In this document: one piece after another, positions 37,701 through 52,500 of the stretch | Layout of the letters: the number at the start of each line of letters is the position of its first letter | How positions within the stretch are numbered: the stretch's first letter is position 1 | Assembly: GCF_030254825.1 (NCBI RefSeq) | Contig: NC_083365.1 | Location: 31,163,754-31,227,753, forward strand | Length of the DNA: 64,000 bases | Source of the DNA: Meriones unguiculatus | Lineage: Eukaryota; Chordata; Mammalia; Rodentia; Muridae | Direction of reading: 5' to 3' | The notes under the pieces: model-generated | The model's database searches: none | What the model saw: the letters and a program-made list of their open reading frames with translations, nothing else | Told to the model about the DNA's origin: nothing | Translations under genes and position numbers: made by a program

Positions 37701-40700
37701 GAAGTAGGAGTACATGATCAAGCCAGAGAAGATGGCACACACCCCAATAATCCAGAGACCCAATAAGTTAAAGTACAAGGCACTAGAAGAGAAAACACAG
37801 GGCAGTTGGCAAGCTGAATGCCACACTGTGGTGGGCTAAGTTCACGTTCAAGGACTGAATGCCACGCTTCAGGAGGGCTCACTCTTTAGCTTTCAAGAAG
37901 CATTACACTTTATAATTTCACATTAAAGGAGTCGTTACATTTTTTAGGACAATTACCAAATTTGAATACACTAAGATTTATATGAATTTTTCTTTGAAAA
38001 TGAGTTTCCCCCTGAATTGTAATATGTGTGGCATATAACCTATCTTCTTGTATAAAATTTTACATATTGATTATTCCTATTACATAACTTTAAGTGATTT
38101 CCCCCCCTACTCAATTAATAGAACTATCAAAAGAAGACAACTTACATTTTATAACTTCTCTTCCAGAGAGATATTAATGAGATAACATAAAAATAGATAA
38201 GTATTGGTTACAGTTGCTTTTGAGAAGAGGGCAGATGAAAGTTAAAGTCAAGTACTTTAATTTTTTTTAAAAATCACATTGTATTGAGATTCAGACTGGC
38301 CATTTTTAAAAATACAGTCAGGGTTTGAAAATGATCCGACATTTAAATGTAAGAATATACATTTCTTTCATGTCAACCATGATGTGATATTTTGAAATAA
38401 AAATATGCATGTATGTGTGTATGCATGCTCACAAGAATACACTCTTCCAGTCTGTGTTTCTGCATATAAACAGGAGAATGACCTTCCTTAAACATTATAT
38501 TGTTTAATAAATGATTAATATTTATCAAGCTCAATATGTTATTCTTGGTGTTTTAAGAAAAAATTGGTGAGAAAGATATAGTTTCTAACTATTTCATTTA
38601 TTAATTTAGTAGGAGGCATACATTCAACATATCACAGGAGAAAGTAATATCTGGGCACAGGGCAAATATCCTAGCAGTTTGAGGCTGTTCTGGAATAAAT
38701 GAAGATGCTATTTGAAAGAATGAAATAAGTGTATTAAAATGAAAGAAGAAAGTTATTATTTATTTCACCAAAAGACTGTTCTCTTTATAGATTTATTAAC
38801 TCTAGTTTATCTAAAAATGACTTTTATTTAAATTTGAATTTTAAGTGAATTTTAAAATCAAAGCCACTTGTATTTTCAGCAGTTCTGCTATTTGATAAAT
38901 TAGTGGCCATGTGTGTGGAAGGCTTATTTAATATGATTTACTATGATGGGATTTTCATGTATCACCGGTGTTAACTAAATTATTTATCTGCTCTCTGCAT
39001 TTTGAATTATAAAATATGCATATAATGATGTCTCAGTTCCCACTCTGGAATTCAACTTACAAATGGTTGAGTTATTGCAAGAAAATTCTATGTATGATAC
39101 AGTGAAAATGATAAACTTTACATTGAATCAATTTTTAAATCGTGTGAAGAAACAGTCATAGTGACTAGACTGGAGCCAGGAACCTTAGGGAGCATCTCTA
39201 GGGTTCTAATGCCATTTTGACTGAAATTTGTGTATCTCTGCTAGTTGTATAAAATAATAGAGAAAGGTTGTTGGTTTCTCACTACAGAGTGGGCTCTTCT
39301 GGAACTTTTGGTGGCACCCAGACAACCTAACTGTGATAGTCTCATATCCTACAATAACCGTGAGAGCTGCAGGAGATACACTGTGATACATTTTATACTT
39401 CTTAAATTTCTCCTTAGACATGTTAAGGCAAGCTGTGTCTCTTAAAGTAAATTTAAAATGGAGACCAGACCTGAAGAATCCTGGAGCAGAGCGAGAGATG
39501 TAAAGGGAATTTAGATTTAGTTGATTTGCAAACGTAAAATAAAGCTTGTTCCATTTTTTTAAGTGTCTACAGTTAGGGAAATTGAAGCTTGAGGTGAACC
39601 TCTAAGAAGACAGGGAACAGCTCAAAGAACTAGAGCTTCTCATAAGGATAACCAAAATAAGGTGTGTCTGTCGCTGTCATCACTAGTCTTTATTCTTTGC
39701 TTTACCTCTGTGTTCATACTCAGAAAGCCTCGTGCTTGTATTCCCAGAGTGGTGCCACAGGCAACATTTGAATTGAATCTGACTGAATCTGACTGATTTA
39801 TCAGTTGCTTTTTTTTTTCAAGTAAACTATTTGAAATATCAAAATGTGTCTCAATTTACCTCCTGACACATAAAAAATAAGCCACCGCTGAACACAGTAC
39901 ACAATGAATTTTAATGACCAGGGCAATCTCATTGTGGAGACTATCAGTCTCATCCCTATCCAGACACCTAATCATCTAACCTATTTATTTCTCAGTAAAT
40001 AAAGACAGAAGTTAATTAAGAGAAAAGCCAAAGGCAGTATGCTAAGCTGGAAATAGTCATGTTTGATTGAAATAGTTGTTGAAAGAACTGTATAAGAGAA
40101 ATTACTACGTAAGAATGCAAACTGCACATTGGATTATGTGCTCATGTAAAAAGCAAGGCATGGCTGTGCATGCCCCCTAGTGGCGTGAAAAGCAGAGAGA
40201 CAAGAGGATCTCTGGACTGCCAGTCTACTTCTAGATCCAGAGAAAGATCCTGTGTCAAAATAATAAAACCTGGAGAGGCCTGATGCTATATACCTTTAAC
40301 CCAACACTCAGGAGACAGAAACAGACAGATCTCAATATGAGGCCAGGCTGTTGTGCATAGTGAGCTTTAGAACCACTAGAGCTATGTTTAGGGACCCTGT
40401 CTCAAACAAGCAAATGAACGGAAACCTGAGATGGAGAATGATGAAGCAGGGAATCCAACATCCTCCTCTAGTTTCCACATGCATGCGCTCACCCCTACCT
40501 CCAACATACCTGTATGCACAGCACTCAAATGCATGCCTACCTACACACTCAAACACACATACAAATGCACACAAAGACTTTGAGCAAGTTAAATAAATCT
40601 TTTATCTCTCCTTTTCACATGCATGCATACTCATGTAATAACTCATCATAACGCAGAACTTTTTTTAAATCAACAACTTACAGCTTAGCATGTTTTTCTG

Positions 40701-40891
40701 TTTTGCAAGAGATGCATCTCTGGATGGTTGATTGGTTAACTCCATAGATTCCAAGCCAAGTGAAAGTTCCACCTACTGTAATTGTCCAAAACGTGTGCCG
40801 TCTAAGAGGATCTGGATCAAAGCTGTGACAGAAAAGAAGGGAGGAACTGATGTTTTTTTTCCTTGAGTCCCAGCTGTTATCATTTTATGAG

Positions 40892-40939
<48 letters not shown>

Positions 40940-43000
40940 CTCATAGAGCATGAAAAAATAGCATTGGACCTACTCAAATACATGTAGCCGAGATCCATTC
41001 CTCGCTTGTTCTAATACATTGTCGAATCCACCAGCCTGATTTGATCCTTGAATGAGTACTGATAAAAAGCCCACAATCATGACAACCATCTGAAATGCAT
41101 CTGTCCACACCACTGCTTTTAAACCTCCCTGAAATGAGAAGGATGGTATGAGTTACTGAAAATGAGACATGCATCCCCTCCAATTCCAAACAGTCTCCCC
41201 ACTACTGAGTCATGCATAAACTCATGCTGACCTGTTACTGAACATCTTTTAAGTATTAAGTTCTGAGTTACATATGGGAATAAAATGGTAAGTGAAGATA
41301 GGTCCCCACAAAGTAATTCAAGGGCTTGTAAATTAACAGTAGAATTGGAAATTGAGAAAAACACAAATCTTTCATTTAAAGTGTGGGAAGATAATAAAAG
41401 ACTAGGTCCTTTAAGAAGTACAGTAGAGTTGTGACCTGGTCTGAGGAAGGAACAGTTAAGGTAAATTTTGAAGAATGAATAAAAATAAAAAAGTCTCAGC
41501 AGCCAAATTGAGAATCAGTCCAGAACTTGTGAAGGAAAAAGGAAAAGTATAGAACTCTGAGGAAAAAAGAGAAGCCTGGGAGATACAGGTGGAAGGTGTG
41601 GATAGACTGAAAGGGAAGCTGATAAAGTCAGAACACACAGAATTAGACAAGAGCATTTAAATGATTTCCTGAGGACAAGGAGAGCCATAAGATGAGATTT
41701 ATTTCACACCAGACATTGGTCAGCTACTATGAATTGCAAGGCTGCAGGACAATTAAAAGTTACAAGTTACAAGTTAAAAGTTCCTGATGACCAAGATGAT
41801 CACTTAAGGCAGGGCAAAGAAGGAAAGAAGCCTGTGGCTTTGAGAGATAGACAAGCGAGAAGGCTGTCAAAGTACATTAAATACAGATAAGGAGGAAATG
41901 AAGGAATTGAGTGTAATCACATCAAAAGTTGTCCATCTGGACAACTTTAGACATTTCATGTAACTAGTTACAGTACTGTTTGGAAAATGAGAGAATAAGA
42001 CAGAGACAGATACATAGAGAGACAGAGACAGAGAGATAGAAACACAAAGATAGAGAGAAGCAGAGACAGAGAGACACACACACAGACAAAAACTGCAAAA
42101 GAATAAATGCCAGTTTCTACATATATGTGGAAGAATGAGTTTTAGGAGCCACATGGTGGTTAGAAAGACAGACAAATACACCAGAGTTTTAGGAAGATTA
42201 CTCTAATAGTTAAGTTTAGCATAGTTATTAGTGAAGAGTTAAAGCAGTGATTAGACCAAACTTGCCTCCCTTGTAGAGCAGGGGGCAGGGAGAAAACTGC
42301 TCATATTCCTTCCCCGGAATCCTGAATTAATTGAGACTAGGGTTGGGTCTTTCTCTTTCTAATTTTTCAAAGTTCTATAAATGATTCTAATGTAGAACTT
42401 TTGCAAACATGTGGGAAGAAAAGAAGGAGGAAAATGAATGCTTGCTGTAGCATTCCATGACTGGATTCCCCTAGGACCATCGAGAACGTGGCAAAGGCAT
42501 TTAAGAAAAAATTAAATGAAGTGGCATACAAAAGGTGCTTTGCAAGTGAACAAGTGCCAGTGAAATGAAAGGAAGTTATATTTTTAACACTGAAAAATAG
42601 AATTATGCCATTACTCCTCCGGAGTGTCAGTAACGTCTATGAAAAGTTGACACGGTTATCTTTAGCTTAAGGGGAAAGAAGACACCAGAGTTGCCCATCA
42701 TTTATTTTAATTAAAATTAAAACACGATTTAAAAATAAACATTGAAGTCTTTGCTAAAAGCACTGCATTTGCATGTAGTTTTCAAATTATGTTTTGAAAA
42801 ACAATAAATCCCCCTGCCCACATACACATCTCATATAGCACTATCTTGATTTTCTTTGAAGTTGTTAAAACTACCAGGCATAATAGAGCATTCCTTCAAT
42901 CCCAGCACTTGAGAGGCAGAGGCAAGCAGATCTCTGTGAGTTGAGGCCAGCCTGATTTATATAGTGAGTTCCAGGACAGCCAGAAAAAATAATGCCATCT

Positions 43001-43036
<36 letters not shown>

Positions 43037-46000
43037 GACAAAAGAATAAAGAAACAAATAAAAAGATGTTATATATTTCCGATTCAGACCTCAGTTGTTA
43101 AGAACCATGAAGTCCAAATATCAAAGGCTTCTGGTTTTAGACAGTACATATTAGTTGTATATGATTTTGCACAAACCTGAACATCAGCTGGTCATCCAAG
43201 ATTATAGACTTTAAAATGTCTTTCTAAAGTCAAATATAGTCACTGTGAGGTCTTACCTTATTGTAGTAACTATGAAGTCTTACCTGACTCTTTAGTGTAT
43301 TATAGAATCCTCCCTCCTCCTCTTTCCCATGCTGTTCTCACGTGAGTTGGTCATATCCTTCTCTGAGTCATTTTGTCAAATATTTTCCTGATTGGTCCCT
43401 TTGTCCCTCAGTTATACATCTATTACAAACATGGCTGCTTCCTTGTACAAACTAACCTTACTTTCATTGTTAGGGATAAAAGGTGTGTCCTACTGGTGTT
43501 TCTGCATTCCAGCTAGATCAAACTGTAACCCAGGGCATGTCTGCATTCCAGCCAAATCATACAGACCTAGAAGGACTTTTGATGTGATCCCTTGCCATAA
43601 CAGCCATGTTGTTGGAAAGTGGGAAATAGTAAGATCTGGAGAGGACAGAAGCCCTACAAGGAGAGCAACAGAACAAAAAAATCTGAGCACAGGGGTCTTC
43701 CCTGAGACTGATACTCCAAACAAGTAGCATGCATGGAGATAACCCAGAATTCCTACACAGATGTAGCCCATGACAGTTCAGTCTCCTAGTGCGTTCCATA
43801 GTAATCAAAACAGGGACTGTCTCTGACATGAACTGATTGGCCTGCTCTTTGATCACCTCCCCCTGATGGGGGAGCAGCCTTACCAGGCCACAGAGGAAGA
43901 CAATGCAGCCACTCCTGATGAGACCTAATAGACTAGGATCAGAAGGGGAAGTCTTCTTTTCCTTCCCCTACCAGTGGACTTGGGGAGGGGCATGAGTGGA
44001 GAAGGAGGAGGAAGGGAGGGTTTGGAAGGGGTGGAGGGAGGGAACTACAGGGGGGATACAAAGTAAATAAAGTATAATTAATAAAAATAAATAAATAGAT
44101 AAAATTCTCTACAATTGTCTTTTCTCCATTATTGCTACATTTTCCTCCCAGACTCCAATTAAACATAAATTAAATCTCATTTTATCATCAATGTATCTTC
44201 ATTTCTTTTATATTTTATCCATAATCTTTCTGAAACATTCTGTTATTTCTTTAACTGTATCTTCCAAGATAATAACCCTCTCTCCAAATATATCACATTT
44301 ATTTTAATACTTGTAACCTGACCATTTGTGGTAAACATTATTGAGCTAGTTTATACATTTCTGTCCCTTAAACAACATCTTGCAATTCAGTATGTGGTAT
44401 TCCTGATAGGCTAAATCTTATTTGAAGTTCTATTGCTCATGGTATTCATGGTAACTTGTTATATCTTCTTTCTGATGATAAATAATTTGAGGTTTTCAGT
44501 TGAGCTATTTTATAGTCCTAAGCCTTTGGCAAAACCTCAAACCCCTTAATGTTAAAAGTCTTGGAGACTCAGCATCTGTCTTGATCTCCTGCTGGGTGGA
44601 GCCTCTCAGAGGACAGCTATGTTACGCTTCTGTCTGTGAGCATAGGAGAATATCTTAATAGTGTCAGAGGTTGGCTTTCTCCTGTGGAGTAGGTCTCAGG
44701 TTGGGACAGGCATTGTTGGACATTTCCCAAGTCTCTGCTCTATCTTCATCTCTGCTCATCTTGTAGGCAGCAGATTAAAATAAATGCTGTGACTCACAAC
44801 CAAACATTGGGTGAGCATAGGGAGTCTTGCGTAAAAAGTGGGGGGAAGGATAGAAGGATCTGGAGGTAACAGGAGCTCCACAAGGAAACTAAAAGAGCCA
44901 ACTAAACAGGGCCCAGAGGAGCTTGTGGAGACTGGAGTGCCAACCAAGGACCATGCATAGACTGGACCTAGGCCTCCTAAACAGATGTAGCCTATGAGTA
45001 GCTCAGGTGTCACGTGACCTCCCTAGTAAGGGGAGCAGGTGCTATCTCTGAGATGGACTCTACTGCTTGCTTTTTGATCATTTCCTCCTAACAGGGTTGT
45101 CTGACCAGGCTGCAGGTGAAGAAGATGTACTCAGGCTCAGTCCTGATACAACTTGATAAACTGGGGGCTGGGGAGGGGTTGGGGCTCCTCTTTTTTGAAG
45201 AATATGGTAAGGGGAGAGAAAGGTGGGACTGGGAGGAGAGGAGGGAGGGGACTGTGATAGGGATGTAAAGTGAATAAATAAATTAATTAAATAAAATTAA
45301 TTAAATAAATTTTTTTTCTTAGAAAGATCAAGGATAAAAGGCACAAACCTAAATATAGTAAAGGCAAAATACACCAAGTAATTAACCAACATCAAATTTA
45401 GTGGAGTGAAACTTAAAGCAGTTCCACTAAAATCAGGGATGAGAAAAGGATGCCCACATTCTTCAAATCTAGTGCTAACTAGAGAAATAAGACAACTAAA
45501 GAAGATCAAGGAGATACAAATTTGAAAAGAAGTCAAAGTATTGCTATTAAAAGATGATATGATAGTATATGTTAGTGACTCCAAAAATTCTGTCAGAGAG
45601 AACTCCTACAGCTGATAAACATCTTCAACAAAGTGGCTGAACACAAAATTAGCTTTAAAAAAATCAGTAGCCCTACAAATGATAAATTGGTTAAGAAAGA
45701 AATTAGGAAAATAAGACCCTTCAGAATAGTCACAAAAAATATAAAATATCTTGCTGTCACTATAACCAAACAAGTGAAAGACTTATGTGACAAGAACTTC
45801 AAGTCTCTGAAGAAAAAAAGTTGAAGAAGATATCAGAAGATGGAAGGAACTCCCGTGTTCATAGATTGGTAGGATTAACATAGTGAAAATGGCCATATTT
45901 CCAAAAGCAATCTACAGATTCAATGTAATTCCCATCAAAATTCCAACACAATTATTTATAGACCTGGGAAGAACAATCCCTCAACTTAATATGGAAAAAT

Positions 46001-47588
46001 AAAAGATCCAGGATAGCTAAAATAATCTTGGACAATAAAAGAACTTCTGGAAATAGCACCATCCCTGACTGTAAGCTATCCTACAAAGCAATAGTAATTT
46101 AAAAACACATGGTATTGGCATAAAAACAGACAGACTGATCAATGGAATAAACTCTCATACCCACAGACACTTAATTTTTGGTAGAGAAGCCAGAACCACA
46201 CAATGGAAAAAGATAGCATACTCAATAAATGGTGCTCGTCTAACTGGATGTTTGCATGTTGAAGAATTCTGATATGTTGATATTTATCACCATGCACAAA
46301 ATTCAAGTGCAAGTGGATTAAATATCTCATCATAAAATGGATATACTAAATCTAATAGAAGAAAGAGTGGAAAATAACCTTGAACACATTGATACTGGAG
46401 TCAACTTCCTGAACGGAAAACCAACAGCTCAGACACTATAGAAAACAATTAATAAATGAGACCTCATAAAACTGAAAAGCTTCTGTAAGGCAAAGGACAC
46501 CATCAATAGGACAAAAAGGCAGTGTATAGAATGTGAAAAGATCTTCACCAACCCCACATCTGATAGAGGGCTTATATTAAAAATATACAGAGAATTCAAG
46601 AAATTAAACACCAACAACGAAATAACCCAATTAAAACTAGAGTGCAGAGCTAAACAAAGAATTCTCAATAGAGGAAACTCTAATGGCAGAGAAGCACTTA
46701 AAGAAATGCTTTGCCATTCAATAGCTCTCTATTGAGAATTCTCTGTTTATCTCCATACCCCATTTTTAATTGGATTAGTTGGTTTGTTGATGTTTAACTT
46801 CTTGAGTTCTTTACATATTCTGGATATTAGCCTTTGTCAGGTGTAGGAAATTACGAAATTTGCAGGCAAATGGTGGGAACTAGAAAAGATCATCCTGAGT
46901 GAGGTATCCCAGAAGAAGAAAGACACATATGGTATATACTCACATAAAAGTGGATATTAACCATATAATATAGGATAAACTAAAATCTATAGCTCTAATG
47001 AAGCTAAACAACAAGGAGGACCCCAGGGAAGAGGCTGAAACCTCACTCAAAATGGCAAAGAGGATAGACAGTGGAAGTAGGAGAAGAAAAGGAACAGGAC
47101 AGGAGCCATCCACAGAGACCTCTGAAAGACTCCACTCATCAGGGTGTAGAAGAAGATACTGAGACTCATAGCCAAACTTTGGGCAGAGTGCAGGAAACTT
47201 TATAGAAGAAGATGGAGATAGAAAGATCTGGAGGGGACAGGAACTCCACAAAGAGATCAACAGAGCCAAAATACCTGGGCCGAGGGAGACTTGAAGAGAC
47301 CAATATTCCAACCAAGACCATTCATGGAAAGGACCTAGACCCCCTGTTCAGAGGTAGCCCATAGACTATTTAGTTTACAAGACAGTTCCTTAATAAGGGG
47401 ATCAGAGGCTGTCTCTGACATGAACTCAGTGGCTGGCTGTTTGATTACCTCTCCCTGGGGGTTGAGGGGAGGTGTAGCCTTGCCAGGTCACAGAAGAAGA
47501 TGATGCAGCCAGCCCTGATGAAACTAGAGAAGGAGCATAGGGGGAGAAGAGTGAGGGGTCTACAACCAGGATACAAAGTGAATAAATT

Positions 47589-47641
<53 letters not shown>

Positions 47642-50600
47642 AAAAGGAAATGTTCAATGTTATTAGTCATCAGGGAAATGCAAATCAAAACAACTCTGAG
47701 ATTTCATCTTGCATCTATCAGAATGGCTAAGATCAAAAACTAAAGTGACAGTACATGCTGGAGAGGATGTGGAGCCAGGAGAATACTCCTCTACTGTTGG
47801 TGGAAGTGCAAACTGTACAATCACTTTGGAAATCAATCTGATACTTTCTCAGAAAACTGAGAATAGTTCTACTTCAAGACCCAGATATACCACTCCTGAG
47901 TATATGATGCTCCAAAGATGCTCCACACATCACAAGGATATTTGCTCCACTATGTTTGTAGCATCTTTATTTGTAATAGCCAGAAACTGGAAACAATCCA
48001 GATTCCCCTCAGCTGAAGAATGGATAAAGAAATTGTGGTACATTTACACAGTGGAATACTATTCAACTAACAAAAACAAGGACATCATGACACTTGCAGT
48101 CAAATAGATGGAACTAGCTTACCCAAGTGAGGTAACCTAGACCCAGAAATACAAATACAGTATGTGCTCACTCATAAGCGAATATCATCTGTAAACTACA
48201 GGATAACCATGGTACAATCAACAGACCCAAAAAGCTAAGCAACAAGGATAGCTCAAGGCAGGATGCTTGAATCTCACTGAGAAGGGGAAATAAAATAGAC
48301 ATCTGAAGTAGATGCATGGAGGGAACAGGGTGGGAGAGGGGGAAGGGAAAGGAAATGGAATGGGGTGGAGATCAGATCTTGGAAAAGTGGGAGAGGGTTG
48401 AGAGAATGCAAGTTGGTGGGGGTGCATCTCTGGAATGGGGGAGGAAGAAAAATAAGTATCAAACTCAGCTGATATCCATGGGAGCCTAAAGCTCACTAAT
48501 ACAATAAGATAATTAATACAATAAGCTAACTGATAATATACTTCTTAGCTAATAATAGACTTCCTAGCTTGCCCTACAGGGAGTCTGCTTCTTCTAGCCA
48601 AAACACTACTTACACCTTCCAAATAATAATACTGATGATAACAAATTTAAGTTATTTTATATATGGCTGGGTGTGGTGGGAGATTTCCTTGGGGAGCTAT
48701 GGTGTTCTGTGCAATTTCAGCCACACATCTAAAAGTTGTGTCTAGGGTCTAGTTTTCTTTCTGTTAGAGCAACAAACCTGTCATAGATGATCAGGTTGAA
48801 CAGAGGAGGAGCCTCTTCTTCTTAAGCATAGTGTGAAGTGTGTAATAATTATAGTTGTGAGAACAAAAACAGAGAGAAATAAAGATAAATGTTTCAATGT
48901 TGAGAAATGGAGGGATCTATAATGTACAAAGAAGATAAAAGCATTTTCAGTTTTATATTATTATGATACATGTTACAAAGGGTATATGATATAAGCATAA
49001 TGTCAAGTATATGGACAGCCTGCTTTGATAAGTAATTTGTTTTATTCTTCTTTGCTGCGGCAGATAGACAATGTACATTCCTGGTAATAAATAATAAAGT
49101 ATAACCAGAAAATTTTATGATGATCCAGAAAAATAAAATATTTAAACTGTGTGAAATGGGCACAAAGTAAGTGTGCCTTAACTATTTATTGATCCCAATT
49201 AATTGTCACAACTATATAAACATTCTCTCAGTACAACAGAGCTTGCTTGAGAAATGAGAAGTCCTATAATTGAAATGTTGAATGCAATCTATAAGTAGGA
49301 GACAAAATAGCCACAGAACCCTTAGATTTATTAAATGAAAAGTATCTTGACCATTCCTATATATTTATTTTGTCATTTTTTATAATCTATTCGGAGAAAT
49401 ATAAATGTTCTAATTCCCAAGTTGATCACTTATCCTCTGATCAGGGAGATATTTCTTTCACTAAATAATTTCTCATTGGACCTGATTTTCTTGATGTCAA
49501 TTGTTGTTTTACTCTTCTAAATAAAGTTTTATTATTTTAGGATTTTAATTGGGTTATCTGATAGTCTTAATTGGATTCTTCTCCAGACACATGTTGCACT
49601 TTTTTACATTGCATAAATCAGTGTGAGTTGTGAAATCCAAGCCAATTCAGATCCCTGAAATGACCAACGGCTAGTGAAATACTCCCATACCCAGCTGCCA
49701 CCCACAAGAGCCCTAAACAAAACAAAAGTTTTATTTTTCTGAGTGATTTCAGAGCCCAGATTATTTTTATAGTAGGCCCTACAAAGACTTTTATAGAAAA
49801 CAGTGGTGCTTTCCTCAAGAAATTATGACAGATAAGGCAATATGGTGCTTTCACTTAGTTTTGGAGTAACATTTTCCTCCATAATTTGATGCCCTCTTGT
49901 TGGAGATTTACCCTTATCCCATATTAGGAATTAGTTCATAATATATTTTTTTCAGGCCTATACATACCAAGCTACAGTAGAATGTGCAAACGATTCCTGT
50001 TGCAAATACAGAGCCCCAGAGATTAAAGCCAGTCACTACAAAAGAAGAAATACCATTAAAAGGCATTAAAGCAATCTTTTCTGTCAAAAGTGAAAAAGCA
50101 AATTTGGCCCACTATGATTCTGTAGCTTAGATTCTAGGTCCAGTTTGGTTGTTGCTTTTTAGCTAATTTACTGAGCAATCTGAACCTACCTCTACTGATA
50201 CTGAAAATTTTTTTCTCTGTCATTTGTTTGTAAAGGGTTATGTAGACATTATATGGAGGAAGAACATGAATTTCAATATTGCTACTAATTTTTAATATTA
50301 AACATATATTTGGCCTTTTTTCAAGAACTTGTGCTTCCCAATATGTTTATACAGAGAAATTAATTTCATTGCTATGTTCTTTTAATATGGGAGACATCAC
50401 TGAAGAAAATATTGTCTGTTTTGTTATTTTTCCTTTATTTTTGTTTCCAGGATTCCATTATCTCCAAAGGATCAACGATATATATCTCAATGTAGTTATA
50501 AGCAGCTTTTACTTGTGTGTTCAGATCTTTTGCTTTATGAAGTGGCCTTCAACACAAATGACCTTACTTAGTTCTTATGGATGTCCAATACCAAATCTGC

Positions 50601-51150
50601 CATCATTTCAAAGATTGGGAAGCAAAACTGAAACACCCAAACACAAAACACGTGACTGAACTGAGTGTTGAGAACCAAGCAGTTTTAGAAAGCAGAACTC
50701 CTGTGATCGTTTTTTTTTTTTTACTACTTTCCGTGTTAAGTACACTTTTCCAACTTCACATATGCAGCGATCAATATAGTCACCCCAAGTCTATTATCTT
50801 CTATAGTATTTCCCGTATAAAGTATTGAATATGTATTTTCAAAGCTGAGCACTTAGAAACTTTGAGGTGAAACATGCCCAGACACTCACCTTGATTGAGA
50901 GCCAGAGCGGGGGCGTAGACCACAACTCCTGTGTAGAGAATCTGGTATAGACACAGGGGCGGAGAGAAAGTGGCGTGAGGGGAAAGCCTGGCTAGAAAGT
51001 TCTCTCTTGAGCTAAGTCTTTTTTTTTTTTTGTTCCAGGTGTTATTTTTTATTTATTTTTTATTGAAAATAAATTTTTATCTCATGTTCCAATCACAGAT
51101 TCCCCTCCCTTCTTTCTTTCTAGTTTTCTCACCACCTCTCCCCTTCCCCT

Positions 51151-51181
<31 letters not shown>

Positions 51182-52441
51182 CAGAAAAGAACAGACTTCC
51201 AAAACATGACAGTCACACCGGACAAAATAAGATACAATTAAGAATAAGCGAAAGCCCTTATATGGAGGCTGGACAATGCAACCCAATAGCCAGTCAGAGA
51301 TATCCCTGTTCCTCCTGTTGGAAGTGCCACAAAAACTTCAAGCTAACAGCTATAACATGTACACAGAGGACCTGATACAAACCCATGCAGGCCCTGCTTA
51401 CAGTTGTTTCAATGGTGTAAATTAGTTAACTTCCATTGTATTTAATGCTGAATTCCATTATCTAAAACTATGAGGATATCAATCCCATGTGAATTCCATA
51501 GTTTTAAAATGAAAATATCTGAACCATTTGGTAAGAAGCAATATTTCTTGAAAGGCCTAGAAGCATTGTGTTTTACCAATTGGCTGTTCAGTGTCAGGTG
51601 GTCAGCCCTGAAAACATACATAAAAGTAGCGTTATATGGACCAAACAGGTTCTATTTAGTATATATGTGTGTGTTTATACATGTGTACATATACATGCAG
51701 AAACAATTAGGAAAAAAAAAAAAGAGTCCGTGAATTGAAGAACGGGATTAGGTACATGAGAGGGTTTGAAGAGAAGACTGGGAAGGGACAAATTTTATGT
51801 GTAAATTATAAGCTCAAAAAAGGTAAGATTGTTTGGCATAGAAACCTTATAGTGTGTACTTTGATGCACTTATTATTTAATTAAATAAGGCTAGCAGCTG
51901 AAAAAAAAATATTACTTGCCTCCTATTTCCTAGATAAATCGTTCAGGCAGAGGCAGAATTTTAGAAGGGCAAGGGGTTATCTTGCTGCAGAAAACTACTG
52001 GGAGTGTAGCAGTAGAGTAGCTTGTGTACATGGCAGTGAGCTTGGGCGGCTTAAAGAATCCCAAAGCCCACTAGAGGAAGAAGTCCATAAGAGAGAAGGG
52101 GGTGTATGAATGAAAACTACGACAGTAGAGGCAAGAGGCTTACAAAGAAGCAGGCATTTCTCGTGTGACTCAGCTTACTGGTTTAAAAAATTAAGCCATG
52201 AACAATAAGCATGCCTGTTCCCAGAACTTGGGATATAGAGTCAGGAGAGTTTCCAGCCTGATATACCTTGGATGAATGTGTCTCACAACAACAAAAATAA
52301 CTTACCAGATTTATTCCATAATTGAATTTTAAAAAGTTAAAAGAATGAAATAAATTTGAATAAGAATGTTTCCTCTATGGCCTCTGACAGTTTCTTTTGA
52401 CATATATATGTGTATATATATATATATACACACACACACAT

Positions 52442-52500
<59 letters not shown>

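Larger units (their letters stand above)
45317..48500 (+). mobile_element. Older L1 with ORF2 remnant, split by a younger L1
   Basis: 45317-46708 is ORF2 in sense, with many stops. It breaks after GAAGCACTTAAAGAAATG and resumes at about 47651 with TTCAATGTTATTAGTCATCAG, which is the direct L1 continuation. 47651-48500 gives the ORF2 end and a 3' UTR of a different type from the other tails here. Confidence 0.9.
41129..49967 (-). other. Slc5a12 intron 4 (largest intron)
   Basis: 8839 bp. It contains a cluster of L1 insertions from 43620 to 48500, a B1 SINE and purine-rich repeats. 41130-42860 and 48500-49960 hold nothing I can name, apart from a GAGACA-rich tract at about 42000-42090. Confidence 0.9.

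Noticed and set aside
42992..43060. CRISPR-like or other regular arrays among the short repeats
   Set aside because: All regular arrays here are simple microsatellites or SINE tails without spacers.
50279..50659. 126-codon plus-strand ORF
   Set aside because: Lies in Slc5a12 intron 3 on the opposite strand, with no domain, no splice context and AT-rich composition.
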